DNA of 64,000 bases, taken from Phytophthora sp. 'mugwort'. Its lineage: Eukaryota; Oomycota; Peronosporomycetes; Peronosporales; Peronosporaceae. Numbering within the stretch: the first letter of the stretch is position 1; each line of letters starts with the position of its first letter. Below are positions 1 to 8,280 of the stretch, piece by piece. Made by a program: the position numbers and the translations under genes. The notes beneath the pieces are model-generated. The model made no database searches. It worked only from the letters and a program-made list of their open reading frames with translations, and had not been told where the DNA came from. The stretch spans positions 1,488,001-1,552,000 of the forward strand of contig JAUCEF010000017.1 of the NCBI GenBank assembly GCA_033558025.1, written 5' to 3'.

Positions 1-587
1 AGCAAATTCCACGTAAACAGGATGCAAAGCAAACCCCAACATAAACAACGGCTGCTCGGTCTGTGCCCAGCGCTGCTCGACGCAGGCATCCAGTTCATCA
101 TGCATACAAGATGTTGCTGAAATCCTTTGTGTATATCGCGTAGAGAGAGAACAACATCACCAACAGTATTCTCGTCGCGCTGCGGTCGCGGACTGCTGCT
201 GGCTGCGGCGGACTGCTGCGGTCGTGGACTTGCTTCTGGCTGCAGCGAAACTTTGACGAAATGTGGGGCCGGAATCGGCCAAAATCTGCCTGGCTCGGCA
301 ATGGCCGCATTGCCTAAACCACATGGCACAACCACGTTTCGGCAAATTATTGGACGAATGGTTAAGTCCCTCCTGCTAACACTGCGTAGGGCTCGACCGA
401 AGCCGAAGGCATAGGTAGCTCACTTAGTTTCCAAACACGACGAGTGGTGCAGTGAGCCGCTGCGAGTGGAGCGGAGGCGCTCACTATCGGCGCGAAGCGT
501 AGGTAGCTTTTCTTTAGTAGTGGAGCGAACTCTGGAGCGAGCGAAACGGGACTTTCACCACCGCCGCGTAGCGGCGGCGTATTGCTA
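1..587. other. Non-coding, no gene recognised
   Basis: I see no supportable gene here. The stretch from about 420 is GC-rich and repetitive in flavour, with recurring gtaggtagct and gcgctcacta words and a short palindrome around 560-577 (ccgccgcgtagcggcgg). It is probably transposon-derived debris, but I could not assign it to a family. Confidence 0.4.
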
Positions 588-733
588 GTTAAGTACCAAG
601 GCTAACATCGCGACGCCTATGTCTTCAGGTGCCAGCAAGTGAGCAGTCATGTACTGTACCTAAGAGTACCGAACAGGGTAAAACAACAACAAAAAACGTC
701 AGATCTGGGAGCAAAAGTTTGTTGTCTAGCACG
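588..733 (+). pseudogene. Fragment of DNALI1 3' end (coding tail plus 3' UTR)
   Basis: The + strand here matches the sense strand of the DNALI1 gene at 20137-20320. It starts in the codons for the LKYQGQHLDAF region, passes a gap, then runs through the AAG TGA stop and about 90 bases of 3' UTR. By eye about 90% of bases match over 638-733. The coding part is broken: the Gln codon of that motif has become TAA and about 35 bases are missing. Both copies lose similarity directly after gtctagcac. It lies 45 bp beyond the CFAP91 stop and is antisense to CFAP91, so it may sit in the CFAP91 3' UTR. Confidence 0.75.
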
Positions 734-777
734 CCCCGATGAAGCGTTTTGTACTAGAATTACGCTTGTACTTGTCG

Positions 778-2934
778 TCATTCGGCAGTGGTTACATCTT
801 CCGCCCCGCTGCTACTAGGATCCGGATTTGGTTGGTTCATACCTGCAGCCATTTCAGTAAGAAGCGCGTACGCCGCAGTCACGTATTTCCTCTGCTCTTG
901 TGTGACTTGGCGGCGTACGTACTGTCGCTTTACATGGGGCAGCAAGAAGCTGGCGACAAGCTCGCGCACCACGGTTTCGTCATTATCCATTTCGTTTTCG
1001 AGCTGCAACATGATTCCGTCCACGCCAGCGCTGCGCACGTGCAGCTCGTGCAGTGCTTGAGCATGGGATTGTTCTCGAGCAACGTCTTCCAGCACATCGT
1101 CTACAAAATCACGAGACGTTTCCTCGTGTACGAGCATCACCCGTTGGAAGACCTCATCTTCACGTTCACGTAACAAATCTTCAGCTTGTCGTCGTCCTCC
1201 TTCCTCGACTTCTCGCACACGCCGCTGTTCAACTGCCTTGATCACAAAAGCACGCATTTTGGCGATTTGGCGGGATCTTGAGAGCTCTTTGGACAGGAAG
1301 TCCAACATTTCGGATACCACTTCCCCTTCCACACGAGTTTTCGCTGCACTTGTAACACGATCGATCGCTTCAGTACCAGATCCCTGTAAAATTGTGAATT
1401 CATTGCGACGTTGCAGTGCAAGCTGCTCGTCGGCAGCGCGTAGCTCGGCAATCAGCTCAGCGCGTCTCTCCTTGCCCTCGAACATCATGTTTTGAACAGC
1501 ACGACCACGTAGTAATTTCTGCAGTAAACACACGGCGTCCTCCACATCACGTTCCTGTGTGTCGGCTGCATGGGCAAGCGCGTAATCGGGTGTGGGTGGA
1601 CGCACAAGCGCTTGGTTTTTCTGGCTAGCTCGTCGTGAAATCGGACTGGAAGTGGTAGCGCTCTTGCGAGATTGGCCATAGGCTCCAGGGCTTGCTTCAC
1701 CTACACTCTCAATCTGCTCCTTACTCTTCTTGATAATGGACTCCATCTTGAGGAGGTGAGCTTCAATAGCTGCTTGCTTCCTCTCCTTGGCAGTGCAGCC
1801 GCTCTGCTCGCGAGGTTTGTACTTGCCCGCGGCGGGTAACAACATTCGTGCAGGTAAAGCACTCTCGAGCTCGCGCAAAGCATCAAGCTGTAGGAACTGA
1901 GGTTTACCGATCCCCAATTCACGGACCTCGGTCTTGCCAGCCTTGCCATCCCGCGTGACGGGAGCGTACACTTGCGAACCGAAGTTGGCATACTCGGCAA
2001 TGATGTCACGCCCTCGCTCAGGCTTGGATGCCCCAAAGCCGCGCTCGTGTAGCCTCTGAGCACGTTTCTTAGTCAGTCTTCTCAGTGCCGCCACGCGCTC
2101 CTGTTGAATAGCTTCAAGTGCATTTTCCTTGTCGTGAAGCAGCCGCTGGCGAAGCGCTTCGAGCCGTTGCTCCGAGAGGAAGGCGTTCTCTTGCTCACGC
2201 TCTGCAAGTGCTTGTTCAAGCAGAGCGACACGTTGATCATGGAACACGTCGATCTCAGCTTCACGGTATGCCCACTCACGGGTTTCCTGAGCTTCCAGCA
2301 TGGCCTTGCGTAACAGGAAGCTAGCCTCATCGGTCATAGGAGGCAATGACGCCTCGAATGCTCGTTTCTTGCGATTACGTTCGATGAGTTCGACCTCAGC
2401 CAGCCCGACTGGTAGCTGCCCACGTGCATGGCTTAACCCCGCAAGTGTTGATATCTCGGGTGTGACACCGGTCACTGTCTTCTGGATGGTGTAGTCAGGT
2501 GCGTATGGATCTGTCTGCGCCTCAGAGTCGCGATAAGCTGTTTGGATGCCCACCGACCGCGTGCTTTCCTCGACCACTTCGGCAGCAACGTAAATGGATG
2601 TTAAAGCTTTTGCATCTCGACGCTTACCTGGAAGTCCTGGGGCTGCGTAAACAGGAGCAAGCAAAACTTCTGGTGGTTCGGCTTGTAAATGCGGTAGCAC
2701 TGGTCTTCGATGAAACTTGGCACGTTGGTTGCCACTGACGAGGTGGCTACCCTCTGTTGGGTTCTGGTTATTCATAATGCTGTTTGTACTTGCAGGTTTT
2801 GTAGATGCTCGGTAGATTCCTTTACGGAACGAGCCACCAGAGTTTGAGACCGTGTACACCGTGTCTGCAGAGGACGCAAACAACAGGTTAGTTGCCTCAT
2901 GACAGGCACAACAAACCAGGGAGGGAGCTACCAT
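778..2934 (-). CDS. CFAP91: Cilia- and flagella-associated protein 91
   Basis: Axonemal protein of the radial-spoke base and calmodulin-associated complex (CFAP91/MAATS1/AAT-1 family), needed for flagellar beating and so expected in zoospores. The family block is clear near residues 125-200: VGIQTAYRDSEAQTDPY, then LPVGLAEVELIERNRKKRAF and EASLPP. Later come LQKLLRGRAVQNMMFEGKE and EMLDFLSKEL. Charged helical or coiled-coil sequence fills most of the rest. The open frame extends to 3078 but begins there with TTG; the first in-frame ATG is at 2934, giving 718 residues, in the usual range for the family. An N-terminal VYTVSNS stretch fits the family N-terminus, so 2934 is preferred over the ATG at 2775. 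An additional upstream exon cannot be excluded. Confidence 0.93.
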   Translation of the reverse strand: MVAPSLVCCACHEATNLLFASSADTVYTVSNSGGSFRKGIYRASTKPASTNSIMNNQNPTEGSHLVSGNQRAKFHRRPVLPHLQAEPPEVLLAPVYAAPGLPGKRRDAKALTSIYVAAEVVEESTRSVGIQTAYRDSEAQTDPYAPDYTIQKTVTGVTPEISTLAGLSHARGQLPVGLAEVELIERNRKKRAFEASLPPMTDEASFLLRKAMLEAQETREWAYREAEIDVFHDQRVALLEQALAEREQENAFLSEQRLEALRQRLLHDKENALEAIQQERVAALRRLTKKRAQRLHERGFGASKPERGRDIIAEYANFGSQVYAPVTRDGKAGKTEVRELGIGKPQFLQLDALRELESALPARMLLPAAGKYKPREQSGCTAKERKQAAIEAHLLKMESIIKKSKEQIESVGEASPGAYGQSRKSATTSSPISRRASQKNQALVRPPTPDYALAHAADTQERDVEDAVCLLQKLLRGRAVQNMMFEGKERRAELIAELRAADEQLALQRRNEFTILQGSGTEAIDRVTSAAKTRVEGEVVSEMLDFLSKELSRSRQIAKMRAFVIKAVEQRRVREVEEGGRRQAEDLLREREDEVFQRVMLVHEETSRDFVDDVLEDVAREQSHAQALHELHVRSAGVDGIMLQLENEMDNDETVVRELVASFLLPHVKRQYVRRQVTQEQRKYVTAAYALLTEMAAGMNQPNPDPSSSGAEDVTTAE

Positions 2935-3195
2935 AGACAGGATCAAGTGATCGGGATGGCACTGTCCGCGACATAGTGCTGAGGAGCGATGTACGTCTGA
3001 AAAGATCGACCGTCTCGGCGGCTGTACGCCAAAACCGTTTCGGCGACGCTGTGCAGCAAAGCAGCGAAAAAATAGCAAATAAACACGAAGAACGGCAGCA
3101 AAATGAACATTTCATCGCATACCTCGTCATACACTACGAACACACTCTTCAGACACGAAAAAGATGTGCACGAGCAATTAACCTGCTTCGTTGTT

Positions 3196-4671
3196 CTAAG
3201 ACGACACACTGTTGGCAAACTTGAGCGCGAGCTGCTTGGAGTGAGTCACGCAATCGGCCAGTCCGATGCCGTAGAAGCTATTTCCACCCAGGAATAGACC
3301 CGGTGCGCTGCGAGCAGCCTGCTTCTCAATACGCTGCAACGTCTGACCGAACCCCACGTGGTATTGCGGGATTCCATTAGTCAGAGCCATAGCGCGCACG
3401 TATTCGGGCTGGCGCGTGATCCCGAGGTGTCGCTTCAGGGCATCCAGGGCGTTGCGCTCCAGCTCTCCGTCGGGTAGCGATGCCACCTCACGGAAGTGCG
3501 CGCCACCACTCATGACGCTCAGACGCGTCTGCATCTTGCCCTTCGCGTTCTGGACGGGAAAAGTGTTGGAGTCAAAGACAACACCAAGCACCTTTTCGCG
3601 CTCTGTACTGGGGATCAGATACCCGAAGCCGTCGGTAGTCAACACCTTCTCGTTGTATCCAACATGCACCATGCCCATGTCCACGAACTTGATTTCGTTC
3701 AGTGCCTCAGCCAAGCCAGGCGCTGAATCCTTCATCACCGGGGCCAAGAAACACGCTGGAATTGTAGAGAACACGTGTGAGGCCTTAATCGGCTCCCGAA
3801 TCTCTCCAGACTTGGGGTCCTTACTCTCCACAACGAAACTCGGTCCCTTGGGCGACGCGTTGTTGTGTCCATGGACTTCCAGCCTCGTGACTCTTGTGTT
3901 CAGCTGCAAATCCGCCATCGGGTCGTTCTTGATACTGTCTGACAGTGCATTCATTAGCGTGCTCATGCCGTCGGTAAAGCTCACACTGACCGACTTCTCG
4001 TGCTTCTTAATGAAGTCCGACTTCTCGGTGCCGTCCAGCAGCATGTCGTCTCCTTTCGAGCCGCCAAAGAGCATCCCCTTCACTACAGACCCGTGTTTCT
4101 TCTCCAGGTCAAGCAGCATGGGGAAGCAAGAGCGCATCGAGAGCTTCCGGATGTCTCCGCCGAAGATGCCCGAGCACATGGGGTCCAGCAGCCTTTCGGC
4201 CACCACGGGGCTGAACCTTCTGGCCGTGAAGTTGAACACGGACTCGTCCTCCAGGGTCCCAGGCTTGACGAACATCTCATGCAGCGCTGCGCGCGCAACG
4301 GCCAGCGACAGCGGCCAGCGCAGCGCCTCCAGCAGCGACGTTGGCAGCTTCTCCACCTTACCGTCGCGTAGGATGTAGCGTGCCTGCGCGGCCGGGTCCA
4401 CGGCCTGCATCTGGTCCTGAAGATTCAGTTGCTCCACCAAACGCAGCATTTCGGCGCCGTTGCGTGACGGGCGGAAGCCTCTGGGTCCTTCCTCGAACAG
4501 GAATCCCTCATGCTTGGCCGTATGCACCCAGCCGCCCGAGACCGCGTTGGCGTCTAGCACGCGAATACGCGTGGCGTCGGCCACGACCTTGGGCAGTGCC
4601 TGACGAAGGAAGTAAGCCAGCGTTAGGCCGGAGATGCCGCCGCCCAGGACGACCACGTCTCGGGCTACCAT
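3196..4671 (-). CDS. PPOX: Protoporphyrinogen oxidase
   Basis: FAD-dependent oxidase of the HemY/PPOX family that converts protoporphyrinogen IX to protoporphyrin IX, the penultimate step of haem synthesis, usually at the mitochondrial inner membrane. The N-terminus carries the dinucleotide-binding motif VVLGGGISGLTLAYFLR (GxGxxG at residues 10-15) followed by an acidic RVLDAN strand end. The family segment EGFLFEEGPRGFRPS follows. The C-terminus has the second FAD-contact motif, GLFLGGNSFYGIGLADCV. Length 491 residues is normal, and the frame is a single exon from an ATG at 4671. No clear mitochondrial presequence is present, as in animal PPOX. It lies between CFAP91 and the membrane-protein gene, all on the minus strand, 158 bp from the latter's stop. 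Confidence 0.95.
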   Translation of the reverse strand: MVARDVVVLGGGISGLTLAYFLRQALPKVVADATRIRVLDANAVSGGWVHTAKHEGFLFEEGPRGFRPSRNGAEMLRLVEQLNLQDQMQAVDPAAQARYILRDGKVEKLPTSLLEALRWPLSLAVARAALHEMFVKPGTLEDESVFNFTARRFSPVVAERLLDPMCSGIFGGDIRKLSMRSCFPMLLDLEKKHGSVVKGMLFGGSKGDDMLLDGTEKSDFIKKHEKSVSVSFTDGMSTLMNALSDSIKNDPMADLQLNTRVTRLEVHGHNNASPKGPSFVVESKDPKSGEIREPIKASHVFSTIPACFLAPVMKDSAPGLAEALNEIKFVDMGMVHVGYNEKVLTTDGFGYLIPSTEREKVLGVVFDSNTFPVQNAKGKMQTRLSVMSGGAHFREVASLPDGELERNALDALKRHLGITRQPEYVRAMALTNGIPQYHVGFGQTLQRIEKQAARSAPGLFLGGNSFYGIGLADCVTHSKQLALKFANSVSS

Positions 4672-4829
4672 CGTCTTCGGCTCGTCACTCCGTTGCGCGG
4701 ATACAATTTAACTATTTTTGGTTGATAGAAATGCAAGCAGTTCAACATGGACACGAAATGTCGCGGATTGGCTAGGAAATGCATTTATATTGGCCAGTTA
4801 TATCCAACTTGAAGTGGTTGTAGAGCCTC

Positions 4830-7505
4830 TTAGGTGCTGATGGGAGATTGCACCTTCTTGCCCTTGAAGAGGCCGCCGAGAGCGCTGAGGCCGCCCGCGA
4901 GCTTGCCGCTCTCGCCGTGGGGCGCGAGACCCTCGCTCTCTGTCTTCTGTTGTTTGGCACGACGCTCCAGCTCCTGCAGACGCGCCTCCAGCTGGTCGTA
5001 CGTGCCCTTGGCCACGCCACGCAGACGCTTCTGCAGGATAATCGCCGAGATGATGAGCGGCAACAGGAACAGGCTCAGGAACAGCGCGCAGAGCGAGATG
5101 GCCAGCGTCGTGCCCAGAACGTTGCTGCAGAGCGCCTCGTTAATGGCGTCGAAGGACAGATTGGCCCACGAGCAGTCACCCGAGCACCGCGCTTGCTCCA
5201 CAGCCGTCAGCAGGTTGCGTACAACACCTTTTTGGCCCAGCATCGTAGACAGCGGGCCGGTCTTCAGGGCCGTGACCTTGCTGAAGTAGTTGGTGGCGAA
5301 TTCGCTGATGGAAACAGAGTGGTTCCATTGACCTGGGAAGGTTTTGCCCGTGTCGCCCAGAAGTGTCTCGCGCATCTCGTCCAGCATTGTACTTGCCTTA
5401 TCAAATGCCAATAAATACTCGTACACCTGGTAAAAGGCGAGCTGGCAAGAGGCTTGAGCAGTCGTCTTTGCTGTCGAGTCAGACTCGCACAGACCCGTCA
5501 TGTAACACACGGGAAGCTCGTCGGAAGTCTTGTTGACACAGCCATACGATGTCGACAGCTCGTTGTACGCCAGCCACGGGGTTAAGACATTCTCTTGAGT
5601 GAACTTATTGACCGGCTTCTTTTTCGCAGCCTCAGCAGCTGTGGCAAGCTTGGACACGAAGCTCCTCGCTTTTGTCGAGTTAAAGCTGAAGTCAGTGAGA
5701 TCGTAGTTTGAGACGATTTCGCCGTAACTTGCGATGAGTTTCTGCAAGCTCGTCGTGTCTGCGCCCTGGAGAGACTTGTATTCGTCTTCTACGTTGCATG
5801 AGAAAGCCAGCGGATTGTCGAGTCCCAGTGGCGTGAGAATGTTGCTGCCATTGAAGCAGGCATTCGCCATTGAGGCCATTTGTGTCGAAGCGTATGGGGA
5901 CATATCCTGGTGCAATAACTTCATGTATTCGCACGAGTCGTACCACACAGCTCCGACAGCGAGGAGAGATGCTGACAGTACGAAGCTTAATACACACACC
6001 AGTACGCCCAGGGACCAGCTCACGTGCAGCAAGTGTACCCACTTGGTCGTTTTGGTAGTGCATGCGTTCTTGACGATAGCAATGATGCCAACAATTGACG
6101 CGATCATTCCGAACAAGAAGACGCAAACCACAAGCGCGCTGCGGGAAAAGGACAAGTCGTTGAATGTGGCGGTGAGGACGTCCACAATATCCATCGAGCT
6201 GTTTGTCGTAGCCCCCAAGGCTGTCATATCCCGTACCGCCGTGTGCAAAGTCGCATTGAGAGCGCTGCCTCCGGTCACGAATGAGCTTTTAAGCAAGGTG
6301 ACCGTGTCTCCAACCACATCGCTGCTAGCAGAGATAGCGGCGGCCGTGTTGTTGACAAAAAACGTGACAGGGGAGCCACACACTCTGTCGGAACAGGCCA
6401 AGCAGAACGTCTCGCTTGTCGCGGGATCGCACGTCAGTGTCGGGAAGGATCCGTGGTTGTAGTAGATGCTTCCGAAATCCGCAATCATCTTCCGAAGTGT
6501 AGCGCCGTCCGCAGCAATCCAGTCCGAGTTTTTAAGCTGAGTCTTCACTACCTTCGACGCGACTGTAAGCTCCATGGTGGCGTTGTTCAGCGGTGTGAGC
6601 AGGTTGGCCACGAAGATATTCGCGTTCTCGAGCGTTGCCTTGAGTGAGTACAGCACATCGTCAACGCCATCCGAGATGTTGGTGTTCAACGCTGCAGTGA
6701 CGATCATGCAGATGAAGACTGCTAGCGAGCAAACGAGGAAGGTGAGCGTTGGAATAATGATATTGCAGCGCGAGTAGCCTTTTTCGCTGGGTTCGCGGCC
6801 ACCACAGCGGTTGAACGCGCAACGAAGCACCACGAAGCCAATGCAGCCCAAGGCCGTGAGTACGCCCAGGACTGTACCGGGGGCCACAAAAGGCGCCAAT
6901 GAACTTGGATAGCCCGTTGACATCCACTTGGTCGCAGTAGTCACATTGACATCGGTAAAAAGTTGGCGCCGGGTTTCCGTCCCGCCGGGCACAACGTCGT
7001 CCCACTTGCAGTTGCTCCTGCGCTCGCACTTTCCTTTATTGTTGCAGGAGTCGGCATCGAGCATCACGACACACTTACCATTGACGTCGCGCACAGCATC
7101 GCTGCTTGAAAGGTCCACACAGCGCTCCAGTTCTGCTGCCGACGAGGATTTCACGCAGATGTAAGTGGTGAAGCTCGCCAGAGACTGCTTGTACCAGCTC
7201 TCGCTCTTCTTGCGCATCCCAGACATCGCAGTATTGCCCGCAACAACGCTCAACTTGAGTGCACTCTGACGTGCTGTCTTGTAGGCCACTGCGGCATTGT
7301 TCTCGTCAACGTTGATCTCCGCGGACGTCATTCCCGATGGCGACACGTAGTTGGTGTTATTGGCCGTGCGCATGGGGCAAGTGGCCTGCCACACCAGATC
7401 CGCCGCGCTCGAGCACGTCGTTGGCCACGTTTTCGTGGTCCCAAGCACCGGATTCCACCCCATCGTCGTGCTCAGGAGTAACGCGACCCCCTCCCGATAG
7501 CGCAT
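4830..7505 (-). CDS. Large five-pass membrane protein, prominin-like topology
   Basis: I do not recognise the family by sequence. The protein is 891 residues from the ATG at 7505 (the frame extends to a TTG at 7556). A signal-peptide-like start (REGVALLLSTTMGW) leads to a Cys-containing ectodomain of about 210 residues. TM1 (VLGVLTALGCIGFVVL), a short basic loop and TM2 (PTLTFLVCSLAVFICMIV) come next. A loop of about 190 residues with Cys and NxS/T sites leads to TM3 (VVCVFLFGMIASIVGIIAIV) and TM4 (GVLVCVLSFVLSASLLAVGA). A second Cys-rich loop of about 270 residues precedes TM5 near 800 (LAISLCALFLSLFLLPLII). A coiled-coil tail (DQLEARLQELERRAKQQ) ends it. This SP-TM1-TM2-loop-TM3-TM4-loop-TM5 order is that of prominins; Tweety and Prm1 proteins are alternatives. 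Confidence 0.75.
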   Translation of the reverse strand: MRYREGVALLLSTTMGWNPVLGTTKTWPTTCSSAADLVWQATCPMRTANNTNYVSPSGMTSAEINVDENNAAVAYKTARQSALKLSVVAGNTAMSGMRKKSESWYKQSLASFTTYICVKSSSAAELERCVDLSSSDAVRDVNGKCVVMLDADSCNNKGKCERRSNCKWDDVVPGGTETRRQLFTDVNVTTATKWMSTGYPSSLAPFVAPGTVLGVLTALGCIGFVVLRCAFNRCGGREPSEKGYSRCNIIIPTLTFLVCSLAVFICMIVTAALNTNISDGVDDVLYSLKATLENANIFVANLLTPLNNATMELTVASKVVKTQLKNSDWIAADGATLRKMIADFGSIYYNHGSFPTLTCDPATSETFCLACSDRVCGSPVTFFVNNTAAAISASSDVVGDTVTLLKSSFVTGGSALNATLHTAVRDMTALGATTNSSMDIVDVLTATFNDLSFSRSALVVCVFLFGMIASIVGIIAIVKNACTTKTTKWVHLLHVSWSLGVLVCVLSFVLSASLLAVGAVWYDSCEYMKLLHQDMSPYASTQMASMANACFNGSNILTPLGLDNPLAFSCNVEDEYKSLQGADTTSLQKLIASYGEIVSNYDLTDFSFNSTKARSFVSKLATAAEAAKKKPVNKFTQENVLTPWLAYNELSTSYGCVNKTSDELPVCYMTGLCESDSTAKTTAQASCQLAFYQVYEYLLAFDKASTMLDEMRETLLGDTGKTFPGQWNHSVSISEFATNYFSKVTALKTGPLSTMLGQKGVVRNLLTAVEQARCSGDCSWANLSFDAINEALCSNVLGTTLAISLCALFLSLFLLPLIISAIILQKRLRGVAKGTYDQLEARLQELERRAKQQKTESEGLAPHGESGKLAGGLSALGGLFKGKKVQSPIST

Positions 7506-8280
7506 GCTGTCAGTCTCTTGGTCTCGGTCTTTTCTTCCTCGCACACACTTGCTCAAGCCGAATCGAGAATGAGCTGCAGCTACGGCCCCAAAACGGACGA
7601 GCCCATAGTTCCAGACAAGATGCCGGACAAGATGCTTTACCAGAGATAGACAGCAACCTGGAGGTTTCCGTCTAAAAATCGACTTTCGACTTGGGAGTCA
7701 AGTGCGGTAAGTAAATAAATATAGTGCTGGTCTGTCGCATCGCAGATGCATTGACACAAGCCTTGCACTCAATCAAGTACTAAGTTTAGGCAGTCTGAGA
7801 GATCTGCCATTAGTGGGGTAAACGGAAAAACGGATAAGAGAGATCAACATTCTCTTCCACATACATTTGTAATAGTAGGTTTACAATAGTACTTCGAAGT
7901 ACATACTAATGAGTCTTACTCATTATTCATCACTCAGTCGATGGTCCTCTCCTTAGTTGGGCGTAGCGCAGCCTCGTAATGAATGATCTCGATCATGATA
8001 GTCGAAGACTATTTTACTTACCAAGTAGATCCTCTTCCGAGTTATACTTCGTGTTACCGGTATTGCTGTCGGACCACCAACGTCTGACGATACACCGCAG
8101 CAGAAACTTCAGGCGGAACGCCCGGCACCAGCACATTCCGTCAAACCATTTTTCTGACTGGAAAATGACCACACTTTCGTGTTTGTTCCTATGGCTGCTG
8201 GCGTATTTCCCCCCTGTCCAGCCTATTCCTACCACGCGACTAACTAGCTCATCACTGCTTACTGCACTCATTGTTGATAC
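7506..8280. other. Intergenic region
   Basis: This lies between the membrane-protein start and the GIGYF stop. It should hold the promoter of the former and the 3' flank of the latter, both on the minus strand. It is AT-rich at 7700-7960. I see no coding signal, RNA gene or repeat that I can name. Confidence 0.4.

Noticed and set aside
2935..3078. N-terminal extension of CFAP91
   Set aside because: The frame opens from a TTG with no ATG, and the added residues have no family similarity.
3416..4378. 320-codon plus-strand frame
   Set aside because: It is a shadow of PPOX, whose minus-strand frame has complete family motifs.
7675..7720. tRNA-like or terminator hairpin (cttgggagtcaag)
   Set aside because: The stem is too short and lacks tRNA box elements; nothing supports a functional RNA.
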